Below are positions 1 to 9,220 of a stretch of 64,000 nt of DNA, one piece after another. The notes under the pieces are model-generated. The model had not been told where the DNA came from. It saw only the letters and a program-made list of their open reading frames with translations, and searched no databases. A program made the position numbers and the translations under genes. Source of the DNA: Zoogloeaceae bacterium (GTDB lineage Bacteria; Pseudomonadota; Gammaproteobacteria; Burkholderiales; Rhodocyclaceae); the NCBI GenBank assembly GCA_024235675.1, contig JACKLZ010000001.1, positions 434,001 to 498,000 of the forward strand, read 5' to 3'. How positions within the stretch are numbered: the stretch's first letter is position 1; each line of letters begins with the position of its first letter.

Positions 1-1
1 C

Positions 2-1537
2 GCGCAGGACGCGAGCTTCGTTCGTGAGGGAAGGATCGACACCAAGGCGTTGCGCGAGCAGTTCGGTAAATTGGATGCCGCCCTCAAGAACGAATGGTTC
101 AAGGCCCATGACGCCGGCTATCTGTTCCCCAACCTGCAAGTGTGGGCCGACACGCTGAACCGGACGGCCGGAGAAACGCTACCAGCGCGTTTCAAGCCAG
201 AAATCAGCCTGTTCCGCTACTTCGTGGGTTGCGGCGCGGGCGGCGAGTGGAAGCCGCTCGAAGGGAAGATGTCCGGCAAGCTCAACGGTAGCGCCGAACT
301 AATGCTGGCCCATGGCGAATGCGAGACCGAAGGCTTCGCGCCGAGCGAGCACGGCTGGGTGCTGGGCATGGTCGGTGCCAAGAGTGGCACGCCATACCAC
401 ATCGGCGCCATCCGCCTGGCCGGCAGCCTCAAGATCGAGGGGGCCGTGGGCGCCAGCGTGGCCGCCGAGCTGTCGGTCGAAGTCGACTATTCGGCGCTGA
501 CGGGCAAGCCCAGCGTCAAGGGTGCGCGACGACCGAAACAAGCCAACGCCCTACCGAAAAAAGTGAGACTGGACGCCGTGGATGCCGGCGTCAATGCGGG
601 GGCCGACCTGTTTGCCGGCATCAAGGTCGGCGGCGAATTGAGCGGCACGATCCAGTACCGCAGCCCGGAGAAGAACCAGCAATTCGAGGACATCGCCAAG
701 GTCGGGCCGAAGCTGGATGTGATGTTCGGGGCCGGGGCGGCGGCATCATTGGTGCTGGATTACCGGGACGGGCGGTTCCGGTTCAAGGTGAAGGCCGGCT
801 TGTGTTTCGGGCCGGGCGCCAAGGGAGAACTCGGGCTGGAAGTGGACCTGAATCAGATTGCCAGCTTCCTGCAGTGGTTCTTCCATGCACTGTTGAATGC
901 AGGGTTCGAGTTCGTGGAGGTGGTGACGGAGGACGCGTACAAGGCGGCGATGCGGTTGCAGGTGTTGTTGGTGAATGGATACAAGGACGCGTATACCAAG
1001 CTCGACTCACTGTGGCAGGGCTTCAACGACATCGTTGATCGGGAGAAACTGAGAGTACAGCTCATGGAAAGTGTCCTTGCCGATCCAGCGATGCTTCGCT
1101 TCAGCACGCCCGAAGCACATGGCATTCTCCTGTGGGAACTCAGCCGTCACGGCAAACTCACCAAGTCAGCGTTTCTGTGGGAGAACTCGGAAGGCTGGGA
1201 AGTGTTGGGACGCCGCAAGCGGGCCATCATGCAGATTCTCGAATGGCAGCAGTGCCGCAGCCAGTTCAACAACACGGTGCAGCACATGCACCCGGAAGGC
1301 GGGAAGGGTGATTTCAACACCAACATGACCCACCTGCTCAACTTCATGGAGATCGGGCCGGGCGACAGCGACTACGACCAGAATCTGTGGGACTTCTACA
1401 TGGGGCTGCCGGAGGTGCCGCCGCGAGGATTCCCGGTCGCGCGTAACACGACCCACCAGTTCTGGCTGAATGCGAAGTTCGTGGAGTCGCCCGAGTACTT
1501 GGCGCAGATGCGGGCGAGTACGGAGACTTTCGGCTAA
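2..1537 (+). CDS. Putative T6SS-associated effector, paralogue of the 3661 gene (5' end outside window)
   Basis: The frame is open back to base 2 without a stop, so the gene starts left of the window; about 511 residues are visible. I cannot name the family. It is clearly paralogous to the protein at 3661..6117. Shared blocks, in order, are a glycine-rich GLCFGPGAKGE block near base 800, a hydrophobic stretch (IASFLQWFFHALLNAGF), a TPEAHGILLWEL block near 1110, and a QHM-P-G-KGDF block near 1280. It meets the SUMF1-type lipoprotein gene tail-to-tail, with the stop codons overlapping by 3 bases. The nearby vgrG remnant and VasX-like fragment make a type VI secretion effector the best inference, but no catalytic motif is visible. 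A membrane-acting role is possible given the hydrophobic segment. Confidence 0.6.
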   Translation, partial: AQDASFVREGRIDTKALREQFGKLDAALKNEWFKAHDAGYLFPNLQVWADTLNRTAGETLPARFKPEISLFRYFVGCGAGGEWKPLEGKMSGKLNGSAELMLAHGECETEGFAPSEHGWVLGMVGAKSGTPYHIGAIRLAGSLKIEGAVGASVAAELSVEVDYSALTGKPSVKGARRPKQANALPKKVRLDAVDAGVNAGADLFAGIKVGGELSGTIQYRSPEKNQQFEDIAKVGPKLDVMFGAGAAASLVLDYRDGRFRFKVKAGLCFGPGAKGELGLEVDLNQIASFLQWFFHALLNAGFEFVEVVTEDAYKAAMRLQVLLVNGYKDAYTKLDSLWQGFNDIVDREKLRVQLMESVLADPAMLRFSTPEAHGILLWELSRHGKLTKSAFLWENSEGWEVLGRRKRAIMQILEWQQCRSQFNNTVQHMHPEGGKGDFNTNMTHLLNFMEIGPGDSDYDQNLWDFYMGLPEVPPRGFPVARNTTHQFWLNAKFVESPEYLAQMRASTETFG

Positions 1538-2589
1538 TTGACCTTGACTGGATCGGGTTGATTGATAACGCAGCGGAAACTCTGGTCCGAGAACGGTGAG
1601 CGCATTGTCTGCACTTCGCCCGACACCATTTCTTGTTTCCATTGAATGATTGCCGGGTTCTCGTGATGCCGGTCGACGTGAGGGAATCCGCCGAAGTGGA
1701 TGCCCTCGTTCATGGGAAATCCGCGATACACCTTTTCGGTACCAGTTTGCGGCCCTTTCGGATTGTGCGTCTCCGTCATGGCCTGGTAGGCATCCGGCGC
1801 ATACCAATCGTTCACCCAATCGAACCCGTCACCAATGAGATCGTACAGGCCGAGCTTGGAAGGCGCGAAGTTGCCGATCGGGTAAAGAATCCCTTTGCCG
1901 ATCAGCTTGCGCTTCTGCTCATGCGTCGGGTAGTTGCGCCCCTCTTCAATCAGCCCCGTATCGGTCGGATAAGGCTCATGGTAGGTTTTACGCCCCGCGC
2001 TGGCCGCGTATTCCCACTGCGCCTCGGTGGGTAGATCGAAAGGTAGTCCGGTCAGTTTGCCCATCCACTGGCAATAGTCCTTCGCCTGCTGCCAAGTCAC
2101 TCCGGCCGGGATGTCGTCTGATTGCCGGGCGCGCTGCCAGGTTCTCGTGTAGGTTTCGTCACTCGCCTTCGGTGGATGCGCCGGCAACCCGTTCGCCGCC
2201 ACGAACACATCGAAATCCCCATACGTCACCTTGTACTGCGCCATGGAAAACGCATCGAGCGTCACCCAGCGCGGCGGTTTGTTGTCCGTGCCGAGCGTGA
2301 AGGGCGGGTTGTCGCCGAGTTTGGCGTCGGGCCCGAGCGCCGCGCCGCTTTCCTTCAATTCGTCGGTCATCAACTGGCCGGGGTCGCCCAGCCAGAAACC
2401 CCCGACGGGGATATGGCTCATGTGCTTAAGCGTCATGTCGACCAGCGCATCCACCCGCGCCTGTTGCTCGGGTGTGAGCGATTCGGGCGGGCCACCTGCG
2501 AGCAGATCGCAGGCGCTCAGGCTGGCTACGAGGGCAAGGCTGATGGAAAGGCGCGGGGCGGCGGACGAGGTGGTGAAAGATGACGTCAT
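1534..2589 (-). CDS. SUMF1/FGE-fold lipoprotein, putative effector-immunity or accessory protein (copy a)
   Basis: 351 residues. The N terminus has a lipoprotein signal ending in a lipobox (SLSAC), so the mature protein is probably anchored in the outer membrane or periplasm. The body has the formylglycine-generating-enzyme (SUMF1/EgtB/PvdO) fold signature: GGFWLG, YKVTYGDFDVF, a W-x2-AKDYCQWMGKLTG segment, FDLPTEAQWEYAA, and GLYDLIGDGFDWVNDWY. The usual C-terminal RGGSW is replaced by RGFPM, and the paired active-site cysteines of true FGE are not evident; only the terminal FRC remains. Sulfatase-type oxidation is therefore unlikely and a binding role more plausible. It is convergent with the large protein upstream, an arrangement repeated at 3661/6158, which suggests a cognate pair such as effector and immunity protein (inference). 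Confidence 0.75.
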   Translation of the reverse strand: MTSSFTTSSAAPRLSISLALVASLSACDLLAGGPPESLTPEQQARVDALVDMTLKHMSHIPVGGFWLGDPGQLMTDELKESGAALGPDAKLGDNPPFTLGTDNKPPRWVTLDAFSMAQYKVTYGDFDVFVAANGLPAHPPKASDETYTRTWQRARQSDDIPAGVTWQQAKDYCQWMGKLTGLPFDLPTEAQWEYAASAGRKTYHEPYPTDTGLIEEGRNYPTHEQKRKLIGKGILYPIGNFAPSKLGLYDLIGDGFDWVNDWYAPDAYQAMTETHNPKGPQTGTEKVYRGFPMNEGIHFGGFPHVDRHHENPAIIQWKQEMVSGEVQTMRSPFSDQSFRCVINQPDPVKVN

Positions 2590-2618
2590 ACGGATCGACA
2601 GGCTGGCGAGGAACGGGA

Positions 2619-2624
2619 ATTATA
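2619..2624 (-). promoter_or_regulatory. Candidate -10 element of the copy-a SUMF1 gene
   Basis: On the minus strand this reads TATAAT, 30 bases before the start codon at 2589. A TATAAT also precedes SUMF1 copy b. No convincing -35 hexamer is visible at 16-18 bases. The flanking bases include GTTGGCATG, which appears in the opposite orientation next to the corresponding box of the other copies. Confidence 0.4.
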
Positions 2625-2777
2625 GCTTTGTCATGCCAACGGTGGGTTGGCCTGCTTTGTGATGCAAGGTCGCCGCCGAAAAACTCCCGGCCAGCGAAGG
2701 GCTGACGCACGCCATCGACACCCTCGGCGCCACCACCACCACCGGAGGCGGGTTCAAACCGAACACCGCCCCGGTAG

Positions 2778-2795
2778 GGCCGGATTCATCCGGCC
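2778..2795. repeat. REP-like palindrome
   Basis: Perfect 8-base inverted repeat GGCCGGAT and ATCCGGCC around TC, preceded by GTAG. It lies inside the open frame of the vgrG remnant and is read through as part of a low-complexity linker. Confidence 0.6.
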
Positions 2796-2821
2796 AAGCC
2801 ATGTCCCAAACAAATACCGAT

Positions 2822-2839
2822 GGCGGGTTAAAACCCGCC
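2822..2839. repeat. REP-like palindrome
   Basis: Perfect inverted repeat GGCGGGTT and AACCCGCC around AA. On the minus strand it is preceded by GTAG and followed by CATCGGTA, a REP-type arrangement common in betaproteobacterial intergenic DNA. Like the element 45 bases upstream, it keeps the vgrG frame open. A more degenerate copy follows near 2870-2890. Confidence 0.6.
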
Positions 2840-3660
2840 CTACAGCCGAGCGCCGCCACCGCAGGGCCAGTTTCATCCGGCCAAACCCATGCCGCCGGCA
2901 GCTTCAAACCCACCGCCGGCGGCGAAGGCTGCGCACGCGCCTGGTCCGCCCCGCGCCTGCAATACAGCGCCCCCGGCGGCATTGCCCAGCTCACCCCCGC
3001 CAGCGCCATCCTCGTCGCCGGCAAAACCCTCAGCCTCGCCGCGCAAGACATCAACCTCATCGTCCAGGGCAATCACAGCCTCGCCGTCAAAGACGGCCTC
3101 GCGCTGTTCACCGTCGGCAAGGCCAGCGGTAGCAAACCGAACACCGAGACCGGCATCGCCCTGCACGCGGCCAGCGGCAAAGTCAGCGTGCAAGCGCAAA
3201 GCGGCCAACTACGCGCCGCCGCCGACAAAACCGTCACCGTCGCCAGCACTACCGCCAACCTCAAGGCCAGCGCCAAAACCCACCTCCTGGCCACCGCCGG
3301 CGGGGCGTATCTCAAGCTCGAAGGCGGCAACATCGAGTTGCACGCACCGGGGCCGGTCAAGCTCAAGGCGAGCTTGAAGAGTTTGACCGGGCCAGCCATG
3401 GCCACGCCCGAGGGGCTGAAGTTTCCGACGGACTGTGAGCCCCGCACCGAAGCATATGTTCGGCAGGTGTTTGATGAGGCATTTGTTTTGCGTGACACGG
3501 CAACTCAGCAAGCACTTGCCGGTGCCCCCTATCGACTCGTCAACAACGCGGGAGACGTCGTCGCTGCTGGCATCACCGACGAAAACGGGCGCACCGCACG
3601 GGTCAGGTTCAGCAAGGCAGAGCAAATCAAGGTCCTTTGGGGGCATTGAACAGAGGAAGC

Positions 3661-6117
3661 ATGATGTATTCATCCATTGATCAGACCGCCGTACTCGGAG
3701 AAGGCCGCGCGAATACCCGACCAGGCAGCCAGGTCGACGTTCTGGTAGCACCGACGGTGCAGACCTATCTGCGTCTGGATACCGGCGAGGTGATCGGTGT
3801 GCCAGATGTTGACGCGGCCGAGCTCAACAACGAGTTCGACAAGTGGAACCGGCTGATTCATGAGCAATTGCTCGCCAATGAGGTACTGGCGCTGTGCGAC
3901 GAGCGCCTCGTCGCGATTGCCCATGCGCGGGCAAAAAGTCCGGATGCATTGACCCTGGCCCTCGATGTGGCAGAAAAAGATACCCGTGAGTCACAACGCT
4001 TCGCCATCGAATGGCGCGAAGAAGCCACCCGGAAGCTGCGCGGCGAACTCAAGCCCCTGGCCAAACTCGGTGACAGCGGTGCCCGACTGATCGAGATGAT
4101 TCCGCTCATGGAGAAGGCGGGAGACAAACCCTTTCACGCCACGGCCGACAAGGACAACGGCCAATGGAAGCGTGAGGGGTTGGATCTGACGAAGGCCTGG
4201 GGGTTCAAGAGCGGCGTGGGCTTGAAGGACCACTTCAAGCAACAAGCCCGTTACAAGGGCGTCGGACCGCTGCGGACGATGAACTCCGACAAGCTCAAAT
4301 CGCACTGGCCGAAGTTCAAGGATCGCGACACAACAAAGTGGTCCGAAGTCTATACAAAGGACACCAACGGCCGCCGCCGGATCGACCGAACAAAAATGCG
4401 GCAATACCTCGGCGAACAGGTGCAAAGCCTCAAACTGAGCAGCAAGGACTTCATCAAACTAGAGATCGAGCACTACGGCACGCTCGGCCCTGAAGCGCTC
4501 GAGCGCTGGAATGAAAACGCACACACCGAACGCGCCGGCGAAGTCGAGATCATGGGCGCCGAGGTCGGCGATATCGAGCTGAGCGCCGAGGCGGCCGCCA
4601 TGCGCTACTTCAGCGGCGGATCACTGGAAGGAAGTCTCGCTCCACTCAAGGGCAACGTCTTCATCAAGGCCGAGGGCAGCGCGGAAGTCGCTTTCGCCGA
4701 AGGTCGGGCCAGCGCCGACTTTTACTTCCCGGCGAAAGAAGGGTTGTTGCTGACCTTCTATGATCTGGCGCAGATCGACGCGATCATGAACGGAGAATCG
4801 CCAGGAGAACCATATAGCCTGGGGCCAGTGCGATTCGCCGCCGCCGCCGAGTTGTCGGGCGTGCTCGGAGTCAGCGTGGCAGGCGAAGTGTCCATCGGTG
4901 TGGAGATGGTCGACATCGAGACCAAAGATGTGGATGGCAAGACCAAGCCAGGGAAGATGCCACACATCAAAGGCTCGCGCCGAAAGGTGAAGCGCAAGAA
5001 CAGGGCTAATGTGACGGGCAAAGGCGCGGATTGGACCAACAAGGCCGGGTTGGACGCCGAAGTGAATTTCTTTGCCGGCGCACGAGGTGGCTTGGCGTTG
5101 CGAGGCGCCGTTCAGTGGCGAAACCCGCATAGCGAAGCGAAGAAATTCGAGGATTTCGCTGCGGTCGCGCCCAAGCTCGAAGGCATGGCCGGCATAGCGG
5201 GTGAAGCCAAACTCGCCGTGGAATACATCGATGGCATATTCCGCATCACGGCCCATGCGGGGCTGTGCTTTGGCGTCGGTGCCTCGGGTGAAGTCAGTCT
5301 GGCCGTGGGTGTGAAGCAGATCGTCAGCTTTGTGTTCTGGGCGTACTACACGTTGGCTTGCGCCGGGTTCAAATCGTTGGAGTTTGTGGCGAAGGACGCG
5401 TTCGCGGCGTGGAGGAACGTGATTTATCTCGTGGTTTGCGACGGACAGGCGGTTGAGCGTTACTTCGCAAAGAGTGCTCGGGATCTAGACAGATTTTTGT
5501 TTGAGTGTGAAAACAGATTCACCAAAGCCGAAGGCAACATTGCCCTCGGCAAATCCATCCTCGCCAAGCCCGAGTCGGTGCGCTACAGCCCGCCCGAAAC
5601 CAAGGGCATGCTGCTCTACCAATTGACCCGTTTCAGCATTGCCAACTGGTTGAAGGATGGTACCGGTGCACACTTGGGAGACGAGTACCTACCCACCCAG
5701 CGCAAGGCGGCACTTACGGTGCTGCGGCAGGCGCGAACCAAGGCCGACATGGACAACATCATCCAGCACATCGGGCCGATGGGTGAGAAGGGCGATTTCC
5801 AAGCGAATCTGGATTTGCTCAAGCGCTTCTTTGCGGCGGAAGGGCCGCGTGGGCTGGATGTACCGTTCAGCCGAACGCCGTATCAGCAGGAATTCCAGGA
5901 CATGCGTCGAGGTCTGGGCGACAAGGATTTCCTGGCCATGGAGGGCGATTTCGGAGCCTGGTACGAGCAAACGCATGCCACGCTCGCCGAGGAGGTGCGG
6001 CGCGGCTACCCGGCATTGGATAATTCAACGCTGGAATACGCGATGCAAATGGACATGGCGAGGGATCATCCGCTCTTCGCTTCGACAGGACGGGGGTTTT
6101 ACGCCGACCTGACCTGA
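3661..6117 (+). CDS. Putative T6SS-associated effector, unknown family (818 aa)
   Basis: The start is placed at ATG 3661, preceded by AGAGGA and 12 bases after the vgrG-remnant stop; an in-frame TTG at 3637 lies inside that gene and is unlikely. The N-terminal third is charged and helical (around NEFDKWNRLIHEQL). The middle is rich in Gly, Ala and Val with beta-like repeats (GVLGVSVAGEVSIGV; ARGGLALRGAV). A hydrophobic stretch near residues 553-570 (IVSFVFWAYYTLACAGF) follows the GLCFGVGASGE block. The C-terminal part holds PPETKGMLLYQLTRF and QHIGPMGEKGDF. All the later blocks are shared with the partial gene at the window start. No nuclease, lipase or amidase motif is seen. Placement directly after a VgrG-TTR remnant is classical for a T6SS cargo effector; the function itself is unknown. 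Confidence 0.65.
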   Translation: MMYSSIDQTAVLGEGRANTRPGSQVDVLVAPTVQTYLRLDTGEVIGVPDVDAAELNNEFDKWNRLIHEQLLANEVLALCDERLVAIAHARAKSPDALTLALDVAEKDTRESQRFAIEWREEATRKLRGELKPLAKLGDSGARLIEMIPLMEKAGDKPFHATADKDNGQWKREGLDLTKAWGFKSGVGLKDHFKQQARYKGVGPLRTMNSDKLKSHWPKFKDRDTTKWSEVYTKDTNGRRRIDRTKMRQYLGEQVQSLKLSSKDFIKLEIEHYGTLGPEALERWNENAHTERAGEVEIMGAEVGDIELSAEAAAMRYFSGGSLEGSLAPLKGNVFIKAEGSAEVAFAEGRASADFYFPAKEGLLLTFYDLAQIDAIMNGESPGEPYSLGPVRFAAAAELSGVLGVSVAGEVSIGVEMVDIETKDVDGKTKPGKMPHIKGSRRKVKRKNRANVTGKGADWTNKAGLDAEVNFFAGARGGLALRGAVQWRNPHSEAKKFEDFAAVAPKLEGMAGIAGEAKLAVEYIDGIFRITAHAGLCFGVGASGEVSLAVGVKQIVSFVFWAYYTLACAGFKSLEFVAKDAFAAWRNVIYLVVCDGQAVERYFAKSARDLDRFLFECENRFTKAEGNIALGKSILAKPESVRYSPPETKGMLLYQLTRFSIANWLKDGTGAHLGDEYLPTQRKAALTVLRQARTKADMDNIIQHIGPMGEKGDFQANLDLLKRFFAAEGPRGLDVPFSRTPYQQEFQDMRRGLGDKDFLAMEGDFGAWYEQTHATLAEEVRRGYPALDNSTLEYAMQMDMARDHPLFASTGRGFYADLT

Positions 6118-6120
6118 ATG

Positions 6121-6150
6121 GATGGTTCCAGCCGAGTGGCTGGGACCATC
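6121..6150. terminator. Hairpin between convergent effector and SUMF1 genes
   Basis: A 13-base inverted repeat (GATGGTTCCAGCC and GGCTGGGACCATC, one mismatch or G-U) around GAGT sits in the 40-base gap between two convergent genes. Neither side has a T-run, so it may be a Rho-assisted or mRNA-stabilising hairpin rather than an intrinsic terminator. Confidence 0.5.
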
Positions 6151-6157
6151 AGGGCGG

Positions 6158-7249
<1,092 letters not shown>

Positions 7250-7616
7250 CGGGATAACCAAGGACGATGGGTCGGTGGATTATAACGTTGGCATGAACCT
7301 TGGCGTGTACGAATCACGAGGCCGGCCAATACGCCTGACAAGATCACGCGCAAGCGAGCGCCGGCTGCACAACCGCCAACAAGCCATCGACGCGCTTGGT
7401 AACGTAGGGCGGCTTGGTGACGAGCACTCATCCCGCCAACCGGTGCATCAATCCGGCCAAACCACGGTCCGAACCGATACCGATGACGGCATGAATGCCA
7501 TTGCCCTACCGGGCTACACGCGCTAGAGTTCCGCCTCGTTATCCCGATGGTATTTCTGGCAGCGCGACCATACCCGGTGCTGCTCCGATCTCCTGACCTA
7601 ATTACGGTACCAACGC
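7250..7616. other. Intergenic region with promoter-like box and REP-like debris
   Basis: I see no gene here. On the minus strand, 7279-7284 reads TATAAT, a candidate -10 for SUMF1 copy b. The 15 bases 7281-7295 are identical to 9209-9223 upstream of the truncated SUMF1 copy. Farther right lie degenerate REP-like pieces: GTAGGGCGG near 7405, ATCCGGCC near 7451, and a GGCAT/ATGCC dyad at 7488-7499 flanked by CCGATGAC and CCCTAC. Confidence 0.5.
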
Positions 7617-8495
7617 ATGTCATCTTCTGCACAACACGTCGGCCATCATCTTTCCATCCTGCTGTTTGGGCTGCTGCCCGCGCTGTCCGCCAACGCCGCC
7701 TGCCAACTCCCCGACTGGCCTTCCGACAAAGCCGTCCAGGCGCCGGCGCCAGCGCCCGGTACCCGCTGGGTGTACGCGGGCGGGCAGGAGTTCCCGCCGA
7801 CACTGTTGCGTCTGGTGGGGGGCGACGACGGGGTGAGCACCTATCACGTCAATGACACGCTAGAGCTGCGCGAAAAGCAGGCCACCTACACCGAGGTCAA
7901 TCCCTCGCGCCGCGGCGAGCAGGTATGGCTCCGCTTTCCCCTCACCCTCGATGATTCATGGCAGGACGACTTCCGCGAGGAGGGCGAATACCAGTCCCCC
8001 TACGAGCACTATTTCTACGACTATCACGAAAGTGCGACCAGCCATGTAGCCGCCGTCGAGGAGATCACCGTCGCAGCCGGCACCTTCAAGACCTTGCGCA
8101 TCGATCGAGTCGCCCGGTGGACGAAGGAATATCCGCGTGCCGCCGACGAGGCGAGAGCCAGTCGAGTGTTTGCCGCAACCGCGCCGGTCATCTCGGGCGT
8201 CACCTTGACTCAGCTGTGGTACGTTCCGCCCATCGGGCGTGTGGTCCTCAAGGCACAGATGCGTGTCGGCGACGGCTACTACGCCCGCCTGTCCGACGGT
8301 CTCCTCGAACAGCGCAACGCCGCTATCATCGAGCTCCGTGCCTTCGAACGGAACGAGATCCATTGCGAGGACGTCCCGGTGCGTCTGGCGCGGCAGCCGG
8401 AGATGTACATGCCCCTGGGTTTCCCGGCCCAACAGAACAACAGTTGGGAGTGGGCGTTCCAGATGCGTAACCACCATCCGCGCCGACCGCGCTGA
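7617..8495 (+). CDS. Putative exported protein of unknown function
   Basis: 292 residues. An N-terminal signal peptide (hydrophobic ILLFGLLPALSANA) is followed by a probable cleavage before ACQLPDW, so it should be periplasmic. The body has mixed charge with beta-like segments; the motif VAAGTFKTLRIDR followed later by LWYVPPIGRVVLK resembles DUF3108/TapB-like periplasmic proteins, though only loosely. It sits alone between two SUMF1 copies inside the effector island and is transcribed toward the truncated copy. No Shine-Dalgarno is obvious before the ATG. It could be an island cargo protein or a host gene trapped by rearrangement. Confidence 0.5.
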   Translation: MSSSAQHVGHHLSILLFGLLPALSANAACQLPDWPSDKAVQAPAPAPGTRWVYAGGQEFPPTLLRLVGGDDGVSTYHVNDTLELREKQATYTEVNPSRRGEQVWLRFPLTLDDSWQDDFREEGEYQSPYEHYFYDYHESATSHVAAVEEITVAAGTFKTLRIDRVARWTKEYPRAADEARASRVFAATAPVISGVTLTQLWYVPPIGRVVLKAQMRVGDGYYARLSDGLLEQRNAAIIELRAFERNEIHCEDVPVRLARQPEMYMPLGFPAQQNNSWEWAFQMRNHHPRRPR

Positions 8496-8560
8496 TTCGT
8501 AGCCGCTGGCTCAAACCATATCCGGACGCGAGCTTCATGTAAGTCATTAAGGGTCAACGA

Positions 8561-9170
8561 CTATTCCGGCCGGTGCGCCCGGAAGTACGGAGTTGTATAT
8601 AGGGAGGAGTTTGTCAGCCAGTAGGTGCCGGCGGGCACCAGCGGGTGACGGTACTTGCCCTCGTACTCCATGCCTATACGCTCACGCCCCGTCGCATCGG
8701 TGAACACGTCGAACTCGGCGTAGGTGGTCTTGTAGCGGCTGATCCAGAAATCGCTCAGGGTGATCTCCGGCACCACCTTGTCGTCCTCGTTGTAGATCAT
8801 GCGCGTGACGCCCTCGACACCCATCTGCCGGGCGAAATCTCCGCGCATGAAGCTGCCGCCGCGCACATAGACCAGATCGGCGATGACCTTCTCGCGCAGC
8901 CGGGCGACCCGCGTGTCGATGCTGCCTTCGGTCAGCGCATCGAGTGCCGCGCGCAGTTCGGGCGGCTGCGTGCGCTCGGGCAGTTTGGCCAGATCGTCCT
9001 CGCTGATGAAGTGGTGGCTGATGGTCGGCTGGAGGGGGGCTTCATGCGGGCGAGGTTGGGCGATTCGGTCTTGGGCAGGGCGGCGGTCGCGCTTGCCGGC
9101 GACGTGGCGGTCGCACAAGCCGAAACCGTGCCCAGGATGAGAAGTAAGACAAGAAGACGATCAAGGACAT
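8561..9170 (-). pseudogene. Truncated, frameshifted SUMF1-fold lipoprotein (copy c)
   Basis: This is a decayed third copy of the 6158..7249 gene. The frame from about 9030 to 8618 encodes QPTISHHFISEDDLAKLP, VRGGSFMRGDF and ISRYKTTYAEFDVF, almost identical to copy b, and stops matching after AGTYW (break near 8618). The C-terminal half with the WVNDWY segment is gone. A C-run (G6 at 9034-9039 on the plus strand) has 6 bases where the frame requires 7; restoring one links KTESPNLARMKPP to LQPT. The lipobox (GTVSAC) lies in that second frame, and the ATG at 9170 in a third, so there are at least two frameshifts. Confidence 0.8.
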
Positions 9171-9220
9171 GAGGGCAACCACGAGAAGAGAGAGAAACTT
9201 TTCCGGGCTATAACGTTGGC

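Larger units (their letters stand above)
2663..3649 (+). pseudogene. vgrG remnant: spike C-terminal region plus transthyretin-like tail
   Basis: The frame opens after a TGA at 2660-2662 with no start codon until 2801. It first encodes a helical piece typical of the VgrG C-terminal linker (KLPASEGLTHAIDTLGA), then a linker made of REP-like palindromes. Next comes the repetitive DUF2345 beta-helix of VgrG (IVQGNHSLAVKDGLALF through GAYLKLEGGNIELHAPG) and a C-terminal TTR-like domain (residue blocks GAPYRLVNNAGDVVAAG and DENGRTARV). The gp27/gp5 base, the OB fold and hundreds of N-terminal residues are missing, so it cannot form a spike. TTR tails on VgrG are known adaptors that load a downstream effector, which fits the gene beginning 12 bases later at 3661. 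It could be translated from the ATG at 2801, but I regard it as a truncated cargo gene. Confidence 0.75.
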
